From assembly GCA_049799955.1 (NCBI GenBank), contig JBARIW010000032.1, positions 25,987-89,986 of the forward strand: 64,000 bases of DNA, read 5' to 3'. The stretch comes from JBGTFE01 sp049799955. Its GTDB lineage: Bacteria; Acidobacteriota; Blastocatellia; Pyrinomonadales; Pyrinomonadaceae. Each line of letters begins with the position of its first letter. Position 1 is the first letter of the stretch. A model generated the notes under the pieces. That model was given only the letters and a program-made list of their open reading frames with translations. It did no database searches and was not told the DNA's origin. Position numbers and translations under genes: made by a program. Below are positions 1 through 8,975 of the stretch, piece after piece.

Positions 1-996
1 ACTAACATCACCGTTCCTCTGCCTGAAGATTTTATCACGACGGGCAATGCCGAAATCGAGCTTAACGGCAGAAGAATCGGAGAAGTTCTGACAACCAGAA
101 TTTCGGGAAGAATCGAAGCCAGACGCAGCCTCTACACCGAAGACATCGACCTTGCCGACATCGTCGGCGGACGCACCGGCGGAGGTTCGCTTGAGCAGAA
201 CACCGGCGGAGGCTCGCTTTTCGGCACGACACAGCTCGATTTACTGGTTGAAGGACGCGACGCGCTCGTCGTTCGCAATAATCTGGCGGATTTGACCGCG
301 TCGCTCAGCCTGCGCGTTACGGGCGACATTGACGAGCCGCAGGTTTCCGGCAGAGTTTCGGCGACGAGCGGCACGATTTTCTTCCGCAAAGAGCGTTACG
401 AAGTTCAGCGCGCCGTGTTGGAGTTTCCGCCGAATTCGAACATCGAGCCGTATATCAATTTGCAAGCCGAATCGGAAATCAACGGCTATCAGGTTTTCGT
501 CAATTTAACCGGAAATCTGACCGATACCGAATCGCTCAACGCCGCCGTGCGTTCGAATCCGGCGTTGCCGCAAGCCGACGTTATTTCGCTGATTACGACG
601 GGCAGCCTTTCGAATTCCGAAGGCGGAATACCGACGCTGGCGCAATCCGGCATCAATACGGCGACGGAAATTTTAGCCGACGAAATTATCAATAAACCGC
701 TGAGCAAAGCGACCGATAAGCTTTTCGGTTTGAATCGTTTTGAAATCGACCCGATTATTTCCGGTCAGAGATTAAACCCGACGGCGCGTCTGACGGTCGG
801 GAGACAGATTAATCGAAACCTTTTGATTACGTATTCAACGAATCTTTCGGAAGACCAGAATCAGGTTCTCGCGCTCGAATATCGCGTTTCCAATCGTTTG
901 TCGTTTGTCGCGCAGTATGAACAGCGCTCTTTGAGCAACGTTACGCGAAACAATAATGTTTTTAGTTTTGAAGTCCGGCTGAGAAAGAGATTTTAG
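1..996 (+). CDS. TamB-like translocation/assembly module protein, C-terminal part
   Basis: The 5' end lies outside the window; frame 1 is open from the first base, leaving about 331 residues of the C-terminus. The visible part contains the beta-rich stretch typical of the TamB/DUF490 C-terminal domain: SGTIFFRKERYEV, then PNSNIEPYINLQA, then a membrane-proximal beta segment that ends in a strand finishing with Phe (VRLRKRF). TamB proteins bridge the periplasm from the inner membrane to an Omp85 partner and help lipid transport or outer-membrane protein insertion. A BamA/TamA-like gene follows after 34 bp, the usual tamB-tamA arrangement in reversed order, so the two probably work together. 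The family call is firm; the exact substrate is not known. Confidence 0.88.
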   Translation, partial: TNITVPLPEDFITTGNAEIELNGRRIGEVLTTRISGRIEARRSLYTEDIDLADIVGGRTGGGSLEQNTGGGSLFGTTQLDLLVEGRDALVVRNNLADLTASLSLRVTGDIDEPQVSGRVSATSGTIFFRKERYEVQRAVLEFPPNSNIEPYINLQAESEINGYQVFVNLTGNLTDTESLNAAVRSNPALPQADVISLITTGSLSNSEGGIPTLAQSGINTATEILADEIINKPLSKATDKLFGLNRFEIDPIISGQRLNPTARLTVGRQINRNLLITYSTNLSEDQNQVLALEYRVSNRLSFVAQYEQRSLSNVTRNNNVFSFEVRLRKRF

Positions 997-1006
997 GAAA
1001 ATTGCA

Positions 1007-1137
1007 CCACAGAGGCATTTTTAATTAGGAATGAACAAGCAGGGTAAAGTTAAAAAATTCAGAAAAAGCATTTTCACGCAGTTGATTTCATTTGTGATTT
1101 CTTTTAAAAAAATCTCTGTGTCTCTGTGCCTCTGTGG
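1007..1137. repeat. Inverted word-repeat, one arm inside a signal peptide
   Basis: Left arm CCACAGAGGCA (1007-1017) lies in the short gap after the TamB gene; right arm TGCCTCTGTGG (1127-1137) is its exact complement and sits inside the next CDS, within a longer run of 8-bp CTCTGTGT-type words (1111-1140). The same words form a perfect intergenic hairpin at 35989-36093. The right arm is translated as residues 28-37 of the Omp85 protein, within its signal peptide. Confidence 0.75.
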
Positions 1138-4100
1138 CGTAATCTTACTTTTCTCCGTCGCTCTTCACGCGCAGAATAACTACGAAAACCGCGTAATTTC
1201 AAAAATCGACATTGCTTTTGCCGAAACCGGGCGCGAGCGTTCGGCTACCGACCAGTTTCTTTCCATCCTGCGAGGCGCTCTCGGCGATAAATATTCCGCC
1301 GTCAAGGTGCGCGAGGCTTTGCAGAGGCTTTACGATACGGGAAGAATTGTTTCGGCTTCGGTCGAAGCGACGGAAAACGGCGCTGACGGCGTTAATCTGC
1401 GCTTCGTCATCAAGCGAAAAACGATTGCCGAGCGTGTAATCATCGAAATCGGCACAATGGTCGGCGACCCCGTAACAGAACAGGAGCTGCTTCTGCGCCT
1501 GAATTTTCTCAGCGCCGGAAGCCCGATTACCGAGCAGACGCTTCGCAACAACGCCAATTTGATTCTGGAATATTTGCGCGACCGCGGCTATTTCAAAGCC
1601 GACGTAAAATATACGCAGACGCCGCTCACCGACCAGACGCGCGTTGCCGTTACGTTTCAGGTCAATCCGAACGCGCAGGCAAAGGTCGAAAATTTTAATA
1701 TAAGTATTTTGGGTTTCGACCCGTCGAAAGTCAGACAAAAATTGGAGCTTAAGCCCGGCGCGCTTTTTTCGAAGCAGACTCTGGAAAAAGACATCGAAAA
1801 AATTCGCGCGGCTCTGCGCGAGGAAAAATTTATCGCGCCCGAACTCGAAGAGCCGCGCGTTGTTTACGACGACGAAAAAAACACGATAAATATTGATTTA
1901 ACCGGCAAAGTCGGCGCGACCGTCAACATCACGGTCGATGCGGGCGAAAATGTAAAAGTCGGCGACAAAACACAGACCAAGCTGCTTTCCATCAAACGCG
2001 AGGGAACGCTCGATTATTCGGCAATTATCGAAGGCGCGCGCCGGCTTAGAAATTATTTTCAGGAACAGGGCTATTTTTTCGCCGAAGTTACGGCGGTTTG
2101 CTCCGTTAAGCCTGATTTTACTGAAAATGAAGCGAGCGAAGTCGTCAACGACACCGAATCTCTCTGCTCGGCTTTGAGCGGCGCGGAACTCAACAATCGC
2201 GTTGTCGAAGTTAAATACAAGGCAAATCTGAATCGCAAATTAAAGCTCGTCGATATTCGCATCGAAGGCACGGACGAATTTAAGGTCGAAGACATTCAAA
2301 GCGTTTTGGAGTCGCAGGAAGCGAATATTCTCGGCTTTATCCCTTATTTCGGCTACGGGCGCGGCTATACGAGCAACGAGCTTATCGAGGACGACCGCCG
2401 CACGCTTCAAAATCTGATGCGCGAGCTTGGCTATCGTCAGGCGAAAGTTACGGTCAGACAGGGCGTTTCGGTTACGGGCGAAGATTTGATTCTCACGTTC
2501 GTTATCGAAGAAGGCATCCCGACGCGCATCGATAATGTCTCAATCACCGGAAACAAAGCGTTTGACGAAGCGACTCTGCTTGCGAAGCTGCCGACTTTAA
2601 TCGGCAAGAATTTCTCGCGGGCGCGGGCGCGAAACGGCGTGAAAGAACTTGCCGCGTTTTACTCGCGCGAAGGCTTTTACGATGCGAAAGTTACATATTC
2701 GATTGTCGAGCTGGACGAAGGACCTAATGCGACCGAAGAGCGCGTCAAAATCGTCTATAACATCGAAAACGAAGGCAGAAAAGTTTTCGTCAATCGCATA
2801 ATGATAAACGGTAACGAGCGAACCAAGCGCGATGCGATTTTAACGGCAATCACTCTGCGCAGAGGTCAGGTTTTGCGCGCCGCCGATATTTTTACGAGCG
2901 AGCAGAATCTTTACGCGACCGACGCTTTCGGCTTGGTAGATATTAAAACCGAGCCTGCCGGAGAAAATGCGAACGGCGACCGCCTGTCCGACATTATCAT
3001 CAACGTCGAAGAAAAAGCGCCGCGCCTGATTACCTACGGCGGCGGATTTTCGACCGACGGCGGCGTCAACGGATTTTTCGACATACGCCATTTCAATCTT
3101 TTCGGAAAGCTTCAGCAGGGCGGCGCGCAAATCCGCGTCAGCCGTCTGAAACAACTCGCGCAGATTGATTTTATCAACCCGCGCTTTATGCAGGACGGCA
3201 AAAATAAAGACGGCATTATTCGCTACGCGCCGCTCACGTTTACGGCTGCATACCAGCGCGATTCGACCGTTACGCGCTTTTTCCGCTCGACATTTGATAA
3301 AGGAACTTTGGGAATCGTCCAGAGAGTTGACGAGGACGGCAACCCGATTGACGAATTCGGCGCGGATACGGGAACGCCGACAATCAATCGCCTGAGCTTG
3401 TCGCTGGAAACGAGCCGCACTATCAGCTCAAAATATCGAAGCATCGCGTTTTTCCGGTATCGCTACGAGGATGTGCGTCTTTTTAATATCGAAAGTCTTT
3501 TAATCAGGGACTTGCTTCGTCCCGATTCGAAGGTACGAATTTCCGGTTTCGGCTTTAATTTCGCGCTCGACACGCGCGAGAACTGCAATATCAAATACAC
3601 GATTCTAGACATTATCGCCAAAGGCGAGCCGGGCGACCCTTGCCGCTACAGCCCGTCAGACCCGACCAGAGGAACGTATCTGACGGCTGAATACAACGTT
3701 TCGATTCCCTTTCTGGGCGCAAACGTCGGCTTTCACAAATTTCAGGCTTCTTTTTATAAATTTTACACGTTTCCGAAACTGAAAAATACGACTTTGGCGG
3801 GACGCGCGATTATCGGTCTGGCAAGCGTTTTCAAAAGAAATCAAAACTTCTCGTCGTCGCAGTTTCCCGACCTCGAAGGAATTCTGCCTATCAGCGAAAG
3901 ATTTTTCGCGGGCGGCTCGACATCGCTCAGAGGCTTTGAATTCGAATCGGCAGGACCGCGCGTCGTCGTCGTTCCGCAGGGCATTTTCCGCAACAGCAAC
4001 GGCGACCCGGTATTTTTAGACCCGTTCACGATTCCCTTCGGCGGCAACGGTCTGGCGATTGTAAATCTCGAAGCGAGAATTCCGCTGACAAAATCCGTTC

Positions 4101-4390
4101 GCGCCGTGCCGTTTTACGACGGCGGCAACGTTTTCCGCCGCGTCGGCGATATTTTCAATCCGCCCGATATTCCCGCAAACGACGTTTTCCGGCAAAATCT
4201 GCGCGCGCTGTGGACACACACCGTCGGTTTGGGCTTGCGAATCAAAACGCCGGTCGGCGGCGAATTTGCCGTCGATTACGGTTTCCTGCTCAATCCGCCG
4301 AGATTTTTAATCCCGCAGCAAAACGCGCCGAACGCCATATTTCAACTGCGAAAAGAACAACTTCATTTCCGCTTCGCGCAAGCGTTTTAG
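1031..4390 (+). CDS. Omp85-family outer membrane assembly protein (BamA/TamA-like)
   Basis: A 1119-residue protein, longer than classical BamA (about 800). The N-terminus has a Lys/Arg-rich start and a hydrophobic segment ending LHAQ, read as a signal peptide. Residues about 50-640 form a string of POTRA-like modules (recurrent GY(F/R)..A.V and ..I.GN...F/T patterns), and residues about 690-1119 form the Omp85 beta barrel. The conserved barrel loop motif SLRGFEF lies near residue 965 and the last residue is Phe, as expected for an outer-membrane barrel. It inserts or translocates outer-membrane proteins or lipids and probably pairs with the TamB protein just upstream. Part of the signal peptide (residues 28-37) is encoded by a dispersed repeat arm. 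The family is certain; BamA versus TamA is not resolved. Confidence 0.92.
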   Translation: MNKQGKVKKFRKSIFTQLISFVISFKKISVSLCLCGVILLFSVALHAQNNYENRVISKIDIAFAETGRERSATDQFLSILRGALGDKYSAVKVREALQRLYDTGRIVSASVEATENGADGVNLRFVIKRKTIAERVIIEIGTMVGDPVTEQELLLRLNFLSAGSPITEQTLRNNANLILEYLRDRGYFKADVKYTQTPLTDQTRVAVTFQVNPNAQAKVENFNISILGFDPSKVRQKLELKPGALFSKQTLEKDIEKIRAALREEKFIAPELEEPRVVYDDEKNTINIDLTGKVGATVNITVDAGENVKVGDKTQTKLLSIKREGTLDYSAIIEGARRLRNYFQEQGYFFAEVTAVCSVKPDFTENEASEVVNDTESLCSALSGAELNNRVVEVKYKANLNRKLKLVDIRIEGTDEFKVEDIQSVLESQEANILGFIPYFGYGRGYTSNELIEDDRRTLQNLMRELGYRQAKVTVRQGVSVTGEDLILTFVIEEGIPTRIDNVSITGNKAFDEATLLAKLPTLIGKNFSRARARNGVKELAAFYSREGFYDAKVTYSIVELDEGPNATEERVKIVYNIENEGRKVFVNRIMINGNERTKRDAILTAITLRRGQVLRAADIFTSEQNLYATDAFGLVDIKTEPAGENANGDRLSDIIINVEEKAPRLITYGGGFSTDGGVNGFFDIRHFNLFGKLQQGGAQIRVSRLKQLAQIDFINPRFMQDGKNKDGIIRYAPLTFTAAYQRDSTVTRFFRSTFDKGTLGIVQRVDEDGNPIDEFGADTGTPTINRLSLSLETSRTISSKYRSIAFFRYRYEDVRLFNIESLLIRDLLRPDSKVRISGFGFNFALDTRENCNIKYTILDIIAKGEPGDPCRYSPSDPTRGTYLTAEYNVSIPFLGANVGFHKFQASFYKFYTFPKLKNTTLAGRAIIGLASVFKRNQNFSSSQFPDLEGILPISERFFAGGSTSLRGFEFESAGPRVVVVPQGIFRNSNGDPVFLDPFTIPFGGNGLAIVNLEARIPLTKSVRAVPFYDGGNVFRRVGDIFNPPDIPANDVFRQNLRALWTHTVGLGLRIKTPVGGEFAVDYGFLLNPPRFLIPQQNAPNAIFQLRKEQLHFRFAQAF

Positions 4391-4394
4391 AAGT

Positions 4395-4467
4395 GATGAA
4401 TTATGAACGATGAATGATGAAGTAAGAAATTTGTCTTTACTTCATCATTCATCGTTCATAATTCATC
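4395..4467. repeat. Perfect inverted repeat of GATGAAT/ATGAACG words
   Basis: Arms 4395-4425 and 4437-4467 are perfectly complementary over 31 bp with an 11-nt loop. Each arm is built from 7-bp words (GATGAAT, TATGAAC, GATGAAT, GATGAAG). It sits between two convergent genes, 2 bp from the stop codon of one (4470) and 4 bp from that of the other. As RNA it would form a very stable hairpin on either strand and could end transcription. Close relatives lie at 14079-14156 and 36901-36973. Confidence 0.93.
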
Positions 4468-4469
4468 GT

Positions 4470-6986
4470 TTAATTTATTGCTGTTGAAATAACGTGGCTT
4501 TCGTCGAGTTCGACGATGAAATTTTCTGCGGCGGCTTCTTCAGACCGGGCGGATGAAGACGATTCCGCTTTTATGGCTTGTTTGTGAAAAGCCTTGACGC
4601 GATACATCGATTTGTCGGCGGCGATAAGAATCTGGTCGAGCGTTTCGCCCTGATTGGGATAGCAAGCCGCGCCGACGCTGACTCCGACGTGCGCGGATTT
4701 GCCGTCGCTGACCGGCAGCGCAAATTCGGCGACGGCTTTTTCCATTCTCCGGCACAAATCCTTGATGTCGTCGTTGCTCGTTTCGGGAATGATGGCGACA
4801 AATTCATCGCCCGCGTAGCGCGACAGAAAATCGTAATCACGCAGTTGTCCGAGCATAACCTTGGCAACGCCTCTGAGCATTTCATCACCGACTTTGTGCC
4901 CGAAAGTATCGTTGACGGCTTTGAAACCGTCGAGGTCGAGCATCAGGACATGGAATGAGCTTCCGTTGCGGCTCGCGCGCGCCAGTTCTTTTTCAAACTG
5001 CGCCTGAAGACATCTCGCGTTCGGAAGAAGCGTCATCGGGTCGGTCAAAGCGCGCGATTCGGTTTCGGCGTGCTGAAGTGATTTGTAAAGCGCGTCCGAA
5101 GCAATGCGCGAAACCGTTTCGAGCAGGCGCAGGTGCTCGTCCTCGTAATTATCCAGCGCGCACGAATAAAGCGAAACCGCGCCGACGAGCTTTTCGTTTG
5201 CAATCAGCGGCAGGCTGACCATCGCCGAATATTCCTGTATGAAATCGAGCTGCGAGAACGAAAAATCGAGTCCCGGATTGATATTGAAAACCGACTGGCG
5301 TTTTTTCAAAACGTATCCGGTCGCGCCTTCGCCGACTTTTACGCGCTTGCCTGTCAGAGGAACGCTGTTTTTTCCTTCGACGTAAACCGCCGAAGCGTCC
5401 TGTCTTATTTCATCCCAGAGATAAACGGCGCACGTATCGAACGGCACGAACTGACCGATTTTTTCCGTGAAAAGCCTGAGCGTTTCCTGCAAATTTAAGG
5501 AAGAACTGAAAACCTTCGCAAGCTCGTAAAGCGTGAAAACTTCGCGATTGGCGCGTTTGATTTGTTCGACATAACCCTGCTCGGTAGGTTCATCGGTCAA
5601 ATTGTAAGTTTCGTTCTTATTTTTCTTATCGTATTTATAACCGAATCCCTGCTTTTCAATCTGCTCTTCAAACAGGCGCAGATTGCGCAGGAAAACATCG
5701 ACGATTTTCGGGTCGAACTGCGTTCCCGCGCCGTTAATCAAAAAGCGCCGGGCTTCTTCGCGCGAGACAGCCGGACGATACGGGCGCGCGCCGCGAAGCG
5801 TGTCGTAAGCGTCGGCAACCGACAAAATTCGCGCCGTCAGCGGAATATTATCCTTCATCAAACCTTCGGGATAACCGCTTCCGTCCCACATTTCGTGGTG
5901 ATATTTGATGGTCGGGACGACCGGATACGGGAAATTTATATTTTCGAGAATCGACGCGCCGACCGACGAATGGATTTTCGTTTTTTCCATCTCGGCGGGC
6001 GTCAGCCTGCCCGGTTTATTCAAAATATGGTCGGGAACGGCGAGCTTTCCGATGTCGTGAAGCAGCGCGCCGGTGTTGAGCGCCTGAATGTCTCCGGCGG
6101 ATAATTCTAAAACTCCGCCGATACCGACCGCATAAATCTGCGTCCGGCGAACGTGCCCGATGCCGACCTGGTCGCGCGCGTCAATCGCCGTCGCAAGCGC
6201 TTCGACCATCGCCAGGTGAATGCGGCTCGCTTCGGTGATTTCCTTTGTCTTTTGCGCCAGACGCCGCACGTGAATTCTATAAGCCAGATGCGCCACGACG
6301 ACCGTTGGCAGAACAATCAAGCCGAACGCCAGCCCGAATTCGAGAAAAATCAGATGCGTTACCAGCGCCGTAACGGCGGCGAGCAGATAGCTTCCCAGAG
6401 TCCACGCGAAATTATCTCTCCAGAGTCCCGAAAACGAATAATTGCTTTCGACTTTAAGAAAACTCGATGTAAGCAGCGAAAATAAAAGATAATGCGAGAC
6501 CACCGCCGCCGCCGAAGCGATAACCAGCCATTGAATTTCGAGCGCGTTTTCGGCGACCGTCGTTTTCGCAAATCCCGCCTGACTGGTCAGGACAAAGTAA
6601 AAAACTTTTGCCGCGACAAAGGTTGCAAACGTATGAACAAAAACACCGAACAGCGCTTGTTTTTTGGCTCTGGTCGAAACGCTGTATCTTGCCAGCGAAG
6701 CGCTCACCGCGAGCAGAACGCCGCCGGGAATGCCGAGCCAGATAATTCCCCAGAAGGCGACAAATTCTTTGGCGGAAATAACCGTCTGCGTTTTGGGAAT
6801 TTTGAACTCGTAATTGTTGAGCAGCGCGGCGACAATCATCGAAACAACCAGCGTTACAATCTGTATTAATGAAAGCTCTCTGCACAAATATGCGGAAAAA
6901 CAAAAAGCGGCAAAACTCAGGCAGAGCATAGCTCCCCAATAGATTTTTGTCGTTAAACTGTATTCTGAGAGATTAGATTCTTCCAC
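4470..6986 (-). CDS. Membrane HD-GYP / GAF / GGDEF cyclic-di-GMP enzyme
   Basis: About 838 residues from a GTG start at 6986, preceded at 7 nt by a GGAG ribosome site; a TTG 15 bp further upstream is less likely. The N-terminal third holds about 7 hydrophobic membrane segments. An HD-GYP domain follows with LLHDIGKLAVPD and HHEMWDGSGYPEG, so it should hydrolyse c-di-GMP. Next comes a GAF-like domain, then a GGDEF domain with RYAGDEF (Ala for the first Gly) and an intact inhibitory site RDYD five residues before it. The protein therefore carries both breakdown and synthesis domains. The AGDEF variant may still be active. It is convergent with the Omp85 gene. Domain calls are confident; the net activity is unknown. 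Confidence 0.93.
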   Translation of the reverse strand: MEESNLSEYSLTTKIYWGAMLCLSFAAFCFSAYLCRELSLIQIVTLVVSMIVAALLNNYEFKIPKTQTVISAKEFVAFWGIIWLGIPGGVLLAVSASLARYSVSTRAKKQALFGVFVHTFATFVAAKVFYFVLTSQAGFAKTTVAENALEIQWLVIASAAAVVSHYLLFSLLTSSFLKVESNYSFSGLWRDNFAWTLGSYLLAAVTALVTHLIFLEFGLAFGLIVLPTVVVAHLAYRIHVRRLAQKTKEITEASRIHLAMVEALATAIDARDQVGIGHVRRTQIYAVGIGGVLELSAGDIQALNTGALLHDIGKLAVPDHILNKPGRLTPAEMEKTKIHSSVGASILENINFPYPVVPTIKYHHEMWDGSGYPEGLMKDNIPLTARILSVADAYDTLRGARPYRPAVSREEARRFLINGAGTQFDPKIVDVFLRNLRLFEEQIEKQGFGYKYDKKNKNETYNLTDEPTEQGYVEQIKRANREVFTLYELAKVFSSSLNLQETLRLFTEKIGQFVPFDTCAVYLWDEIRQDASAVYVEGKNSVPLTGKRVKVGEGATGYVLKKRQSVFNINPGLDFSFSQLDFIQEYSAMVSLPLIANEKLVGAVSLYSCALDNYEDEHLRLLETVSRIASDALYKSLQHAETESRALTDPMTLLPNARCLQAQFEKELARASRNGSSFHVLMLDLDGFKAVNDTFGHKVGDEMLRGVAKVMLGQLRDYDFLSRYAGDEFVAIIPETSNDDIKDLCRRMEKAVAEFALPVSDGKSAHVGVSVGAACYPNQGETLDQILIAADKSMYRVKAFHKQAIKAESSSSARSEEAAAENFIVELDESHVISTAIN

Positions 6987-7499
6987 TTTTGTTCTCCACA
7001 ATTTTCTCTGATTTGTCTGAAATCGAGTTAAGAAGGACTTTCGGGGTTGTGAAACAGGCTGTCATTTATCTTCCGCAGGATTCAAACCGCATATGAATCC
7101 TTATTTACGTCATTTTCAACTTTCGTGCCAGAAATAAATTATAAAAAAAGCACACAGTTACTGGCTGAAAAAACGTATATGAAAAAATGAGGTAAAATTT
7201 TAGTCAAATTGACAGGTCAAAATGAATGAAATCATTCAAAATGAATTACAATTTTCTTCTGCGCGTGAAGTTTTCCGGGCAACCGCAAAAGCGGACTAAA
7301 GTTTCATAGGATAAGAAAAATTTGTGTGCGGTGATTTTGTTTTAACGATTGGTGCGAAATAAACCTTCTAAAATAAATTGTCAGGTAATATAATAGGTCT
7401 TGATTGCTTCAGGCAGCAGGCGAAAGCGAAGCCGCTAATTGTTAATAATACAACAGATATAACCGGAGATGCAATAGTTTTTTCCGTCCCGGCAAAATT
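6987..7499. other. AT-rich intergenic region between divergent genes
   Basis: About 500 bp without a credible gene separates the divergently transcribed HD-GYP gene and the VWFA-related gene, so both promoters should lie here. It holds a small inverted repeat TGAATG-AAAT-CATTCA at 7223-7238 that could be an operator, and several A/T runs. None of the long word-repeat hairpins is present. I could not assign a convincing -35/-10 pair. Confidence 0.5.
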
Positions 7500-8495
7500 A
7501 TGAATAAAGCGAAAAAATTTTCGGACAGCAGGCGCGGGTTTAATCTGTATCTGATTAGATTTATTTGCGGAATTCTTTTTTTGTGTTCGGCGGCGGCGAT
7601 TTTCGCTCAGGACTCTGACGACGAAATTCGGATTGAGACGGATTTGGTTCCTTTCGAAGTTAGCGTTACGGACAAAAGCGGCAATCCGGTGCGCGGGCTG
7701 GAAGCGAAAGATTTCAAAGTTTTTGAAGACGGCGTCGAGCGTCAAATCGATTTTTTCGAGCCGATAAAAAAAACCGATGAAAGCCGCCCGCTTTCGATAG
7801 TTTTCGCATTGGACGTTTCGGGAAGTATGACGACCGACGAGCTTTCCCGCCTGCGCGATGCAATGCAAACTTTCGTTAAACGCCTCGCCGATTACAATTC
7901 TTACTTCGCGGTGATGACTTTCGGAATGGAAGTAAAAACGCTGCAATCTTTTACAAATCGCCCGGACAAGCTGGAAAAAACTTTTGAAAAACTTGTGCGC
8001 GAGCAGGAAGGCGGCTCTACACACGCGTATGACGCGGTTGACGAAGCAATCCGGCTGCTTCGGAAAAAATCGCCGTCAGCCGTCAAACAAAAACTGCCGA
8101 AACGCGCCGTTATCCTGATTACGGACGGCTTTCCCGTCGGCGACACGGTTTCGCCGAAAACCGTGATTGAACGCGCAAACGATGCGGAAACAACCGTTTA
8201 CACGGTGCTTCTGCCTTCGTTTTCGCGGCTGCAAAGAGACAAAAAACCGCTGATGACGCTTCTGGAAGCCAGCGGTTTAATAGAAAAAACCGGCGGTCGC
8301 GCATTTTATGTTACAGAAAGCAGCTTCGAGCCGCTTTTCAAAGGCTTAGCCGAAGAAATTACCTCGTCATACGTTCTGGCTTTTTACCCGGATATGGAAA
8401 AACAAAAGGACGGAAAATTTCGCCAAATCAGGATTGAATCGCGGACAGGTCTTGAAATCAAACAAAACCGCGCCGGTTATCAACCGAAACAATAA
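7500..8495 (+). CDS. VWFA-related domain protein (acidobacterial type), exported
   Basis: A 331-residue protein with an N-terminal signal peptide (hydrophobic core FICGILFLCSAAAIFAQ). It then shows the segment VTDKSGNPVRGLEAKDF..EDG, which marks the VWFA-related family common in Acidobacteriota. A von Willebrand A domain follows with MIDAS motif DVSGSM near residue 105 and a later TDGFP. The domain probably binds a protein ligand through a divalent metal in the periplasm or at the cell surface; the partner is unknown. It stands alone, followed by a hairpin repeat and a convergent small gene. Confidence 0.88.
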   Translation: MNKAKKFSDSRRGFNLYLIRFICGILFLCSAAAIFAQDSDDEIRIETDLVPFEVSVTDKSGNPVRGLEAKDFKVFEDGVERQIDFFEPIKKTDESRPLSIVFALDVSGSMTTDELSRLRDAMQTFVKRLADYNSYFAVMTFGMEVKTLQSFTNRPDKLEKTFEKLVREQEGGSTHAYDAVDEAIRLLRKKSPSAVKQKLPKRAVILITDGFPVGDTVSPKTVIERANDAETTVYTVLLPSFSRLQRDKKPLMTLLEASGLIEKTGGRAFYVTESSFEPLFKGLAEEITSSYVLAFYPDMEKQKDGKFRQIRIESRTGLEIKQNRAGYQPKQ

Positions 8496-8499
8496 AGAT

Positions 8500-8568
8500 T
8501 TAGCCACGAACAAACACGAAATTTCACGAAATAAATTTTTGTGTCTTTTCGTGTTTGTTCGTGGCTAA
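8500..8568. repeat. Perfect inverted repeat of 10-bp CACGAA words
   Basis: Arms 8500-8520 and 8548-8568 are perfectly complementary over 21 bp; the words are CACGAACAAA and CACGAAATTT. The element fills the gap between the stop codons of two convergent genes. Nearly identical copies occur at 34762-34849 and 44871-44947, which makes this a true repeat family and not three independent terminators. Confidence 0.92.
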
Positions 8569-8580
8569 ATTCCTTCTTTT

Positions 8581-8769
8581 CTAATATTCAAATTCGTCTT
8601 CATCCTTAAAATCGTCGTCGCTGTCCTCATGAATATCCAATTCAATCGGGTCGAGTCCGACGATTTCCAAATCAGCGCCGCATTCGTCGCAGGAGACGAC
8701 ATCTCCCTGTTCCGATTCGGCATCGACATAAACATCTTCATCACATTCGGGGCAAGTTGCAGTTGGCAT
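8581..8769 (-). CDS. LysW-like zinc-ribbon carrier protein homologue
   Basis: A 62-residue acidic protein with two zinc-ribbon pairs, CPECDEDVYV and CDECGADLEIVGLDP, the layout of the amino-group carrier LysW/ArgW used in lysine and arginine synthesis from alpha-aminoadipate or glutamate. LysW attaches its substrate to the side of a C-terminal Glu in a conserved EDWGE tail. Here the tail is long and acidic and ends DEDEFEY, so the attachment site is absent or different. A GGAG site sits 9 nt before the ATG. No lysine-biosynthesis gene is adjacent. Probably a paralogue with another role; the fold is confident, the carrier function is not. Confidence 0.72.
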   Translation of the reverse strand: MPTATCPECDEDVYVDAESEQGDVVSCDECGADLEIVGLDPIELDIHEDSDDDFKDEDEFEY

Positions 8770-8975
8770 TTTTATTTTCTCCGGCTATTTTTATAAATTT
8801 TAGGTATTTCGCTTAAACGGCAAGCAAAAAAAATGTATATGCTGTCAATCTAACTTTTTTTGAAACATCTTGGCAAGGTTTTAAGTTAATTTTTTTTCGC
8901 GCCTTTATTTGTAATCAAACCGACATTGATAGATTATTATTTACTTGAAAAAAAATCTAAAATCAAAGTCTTAAA

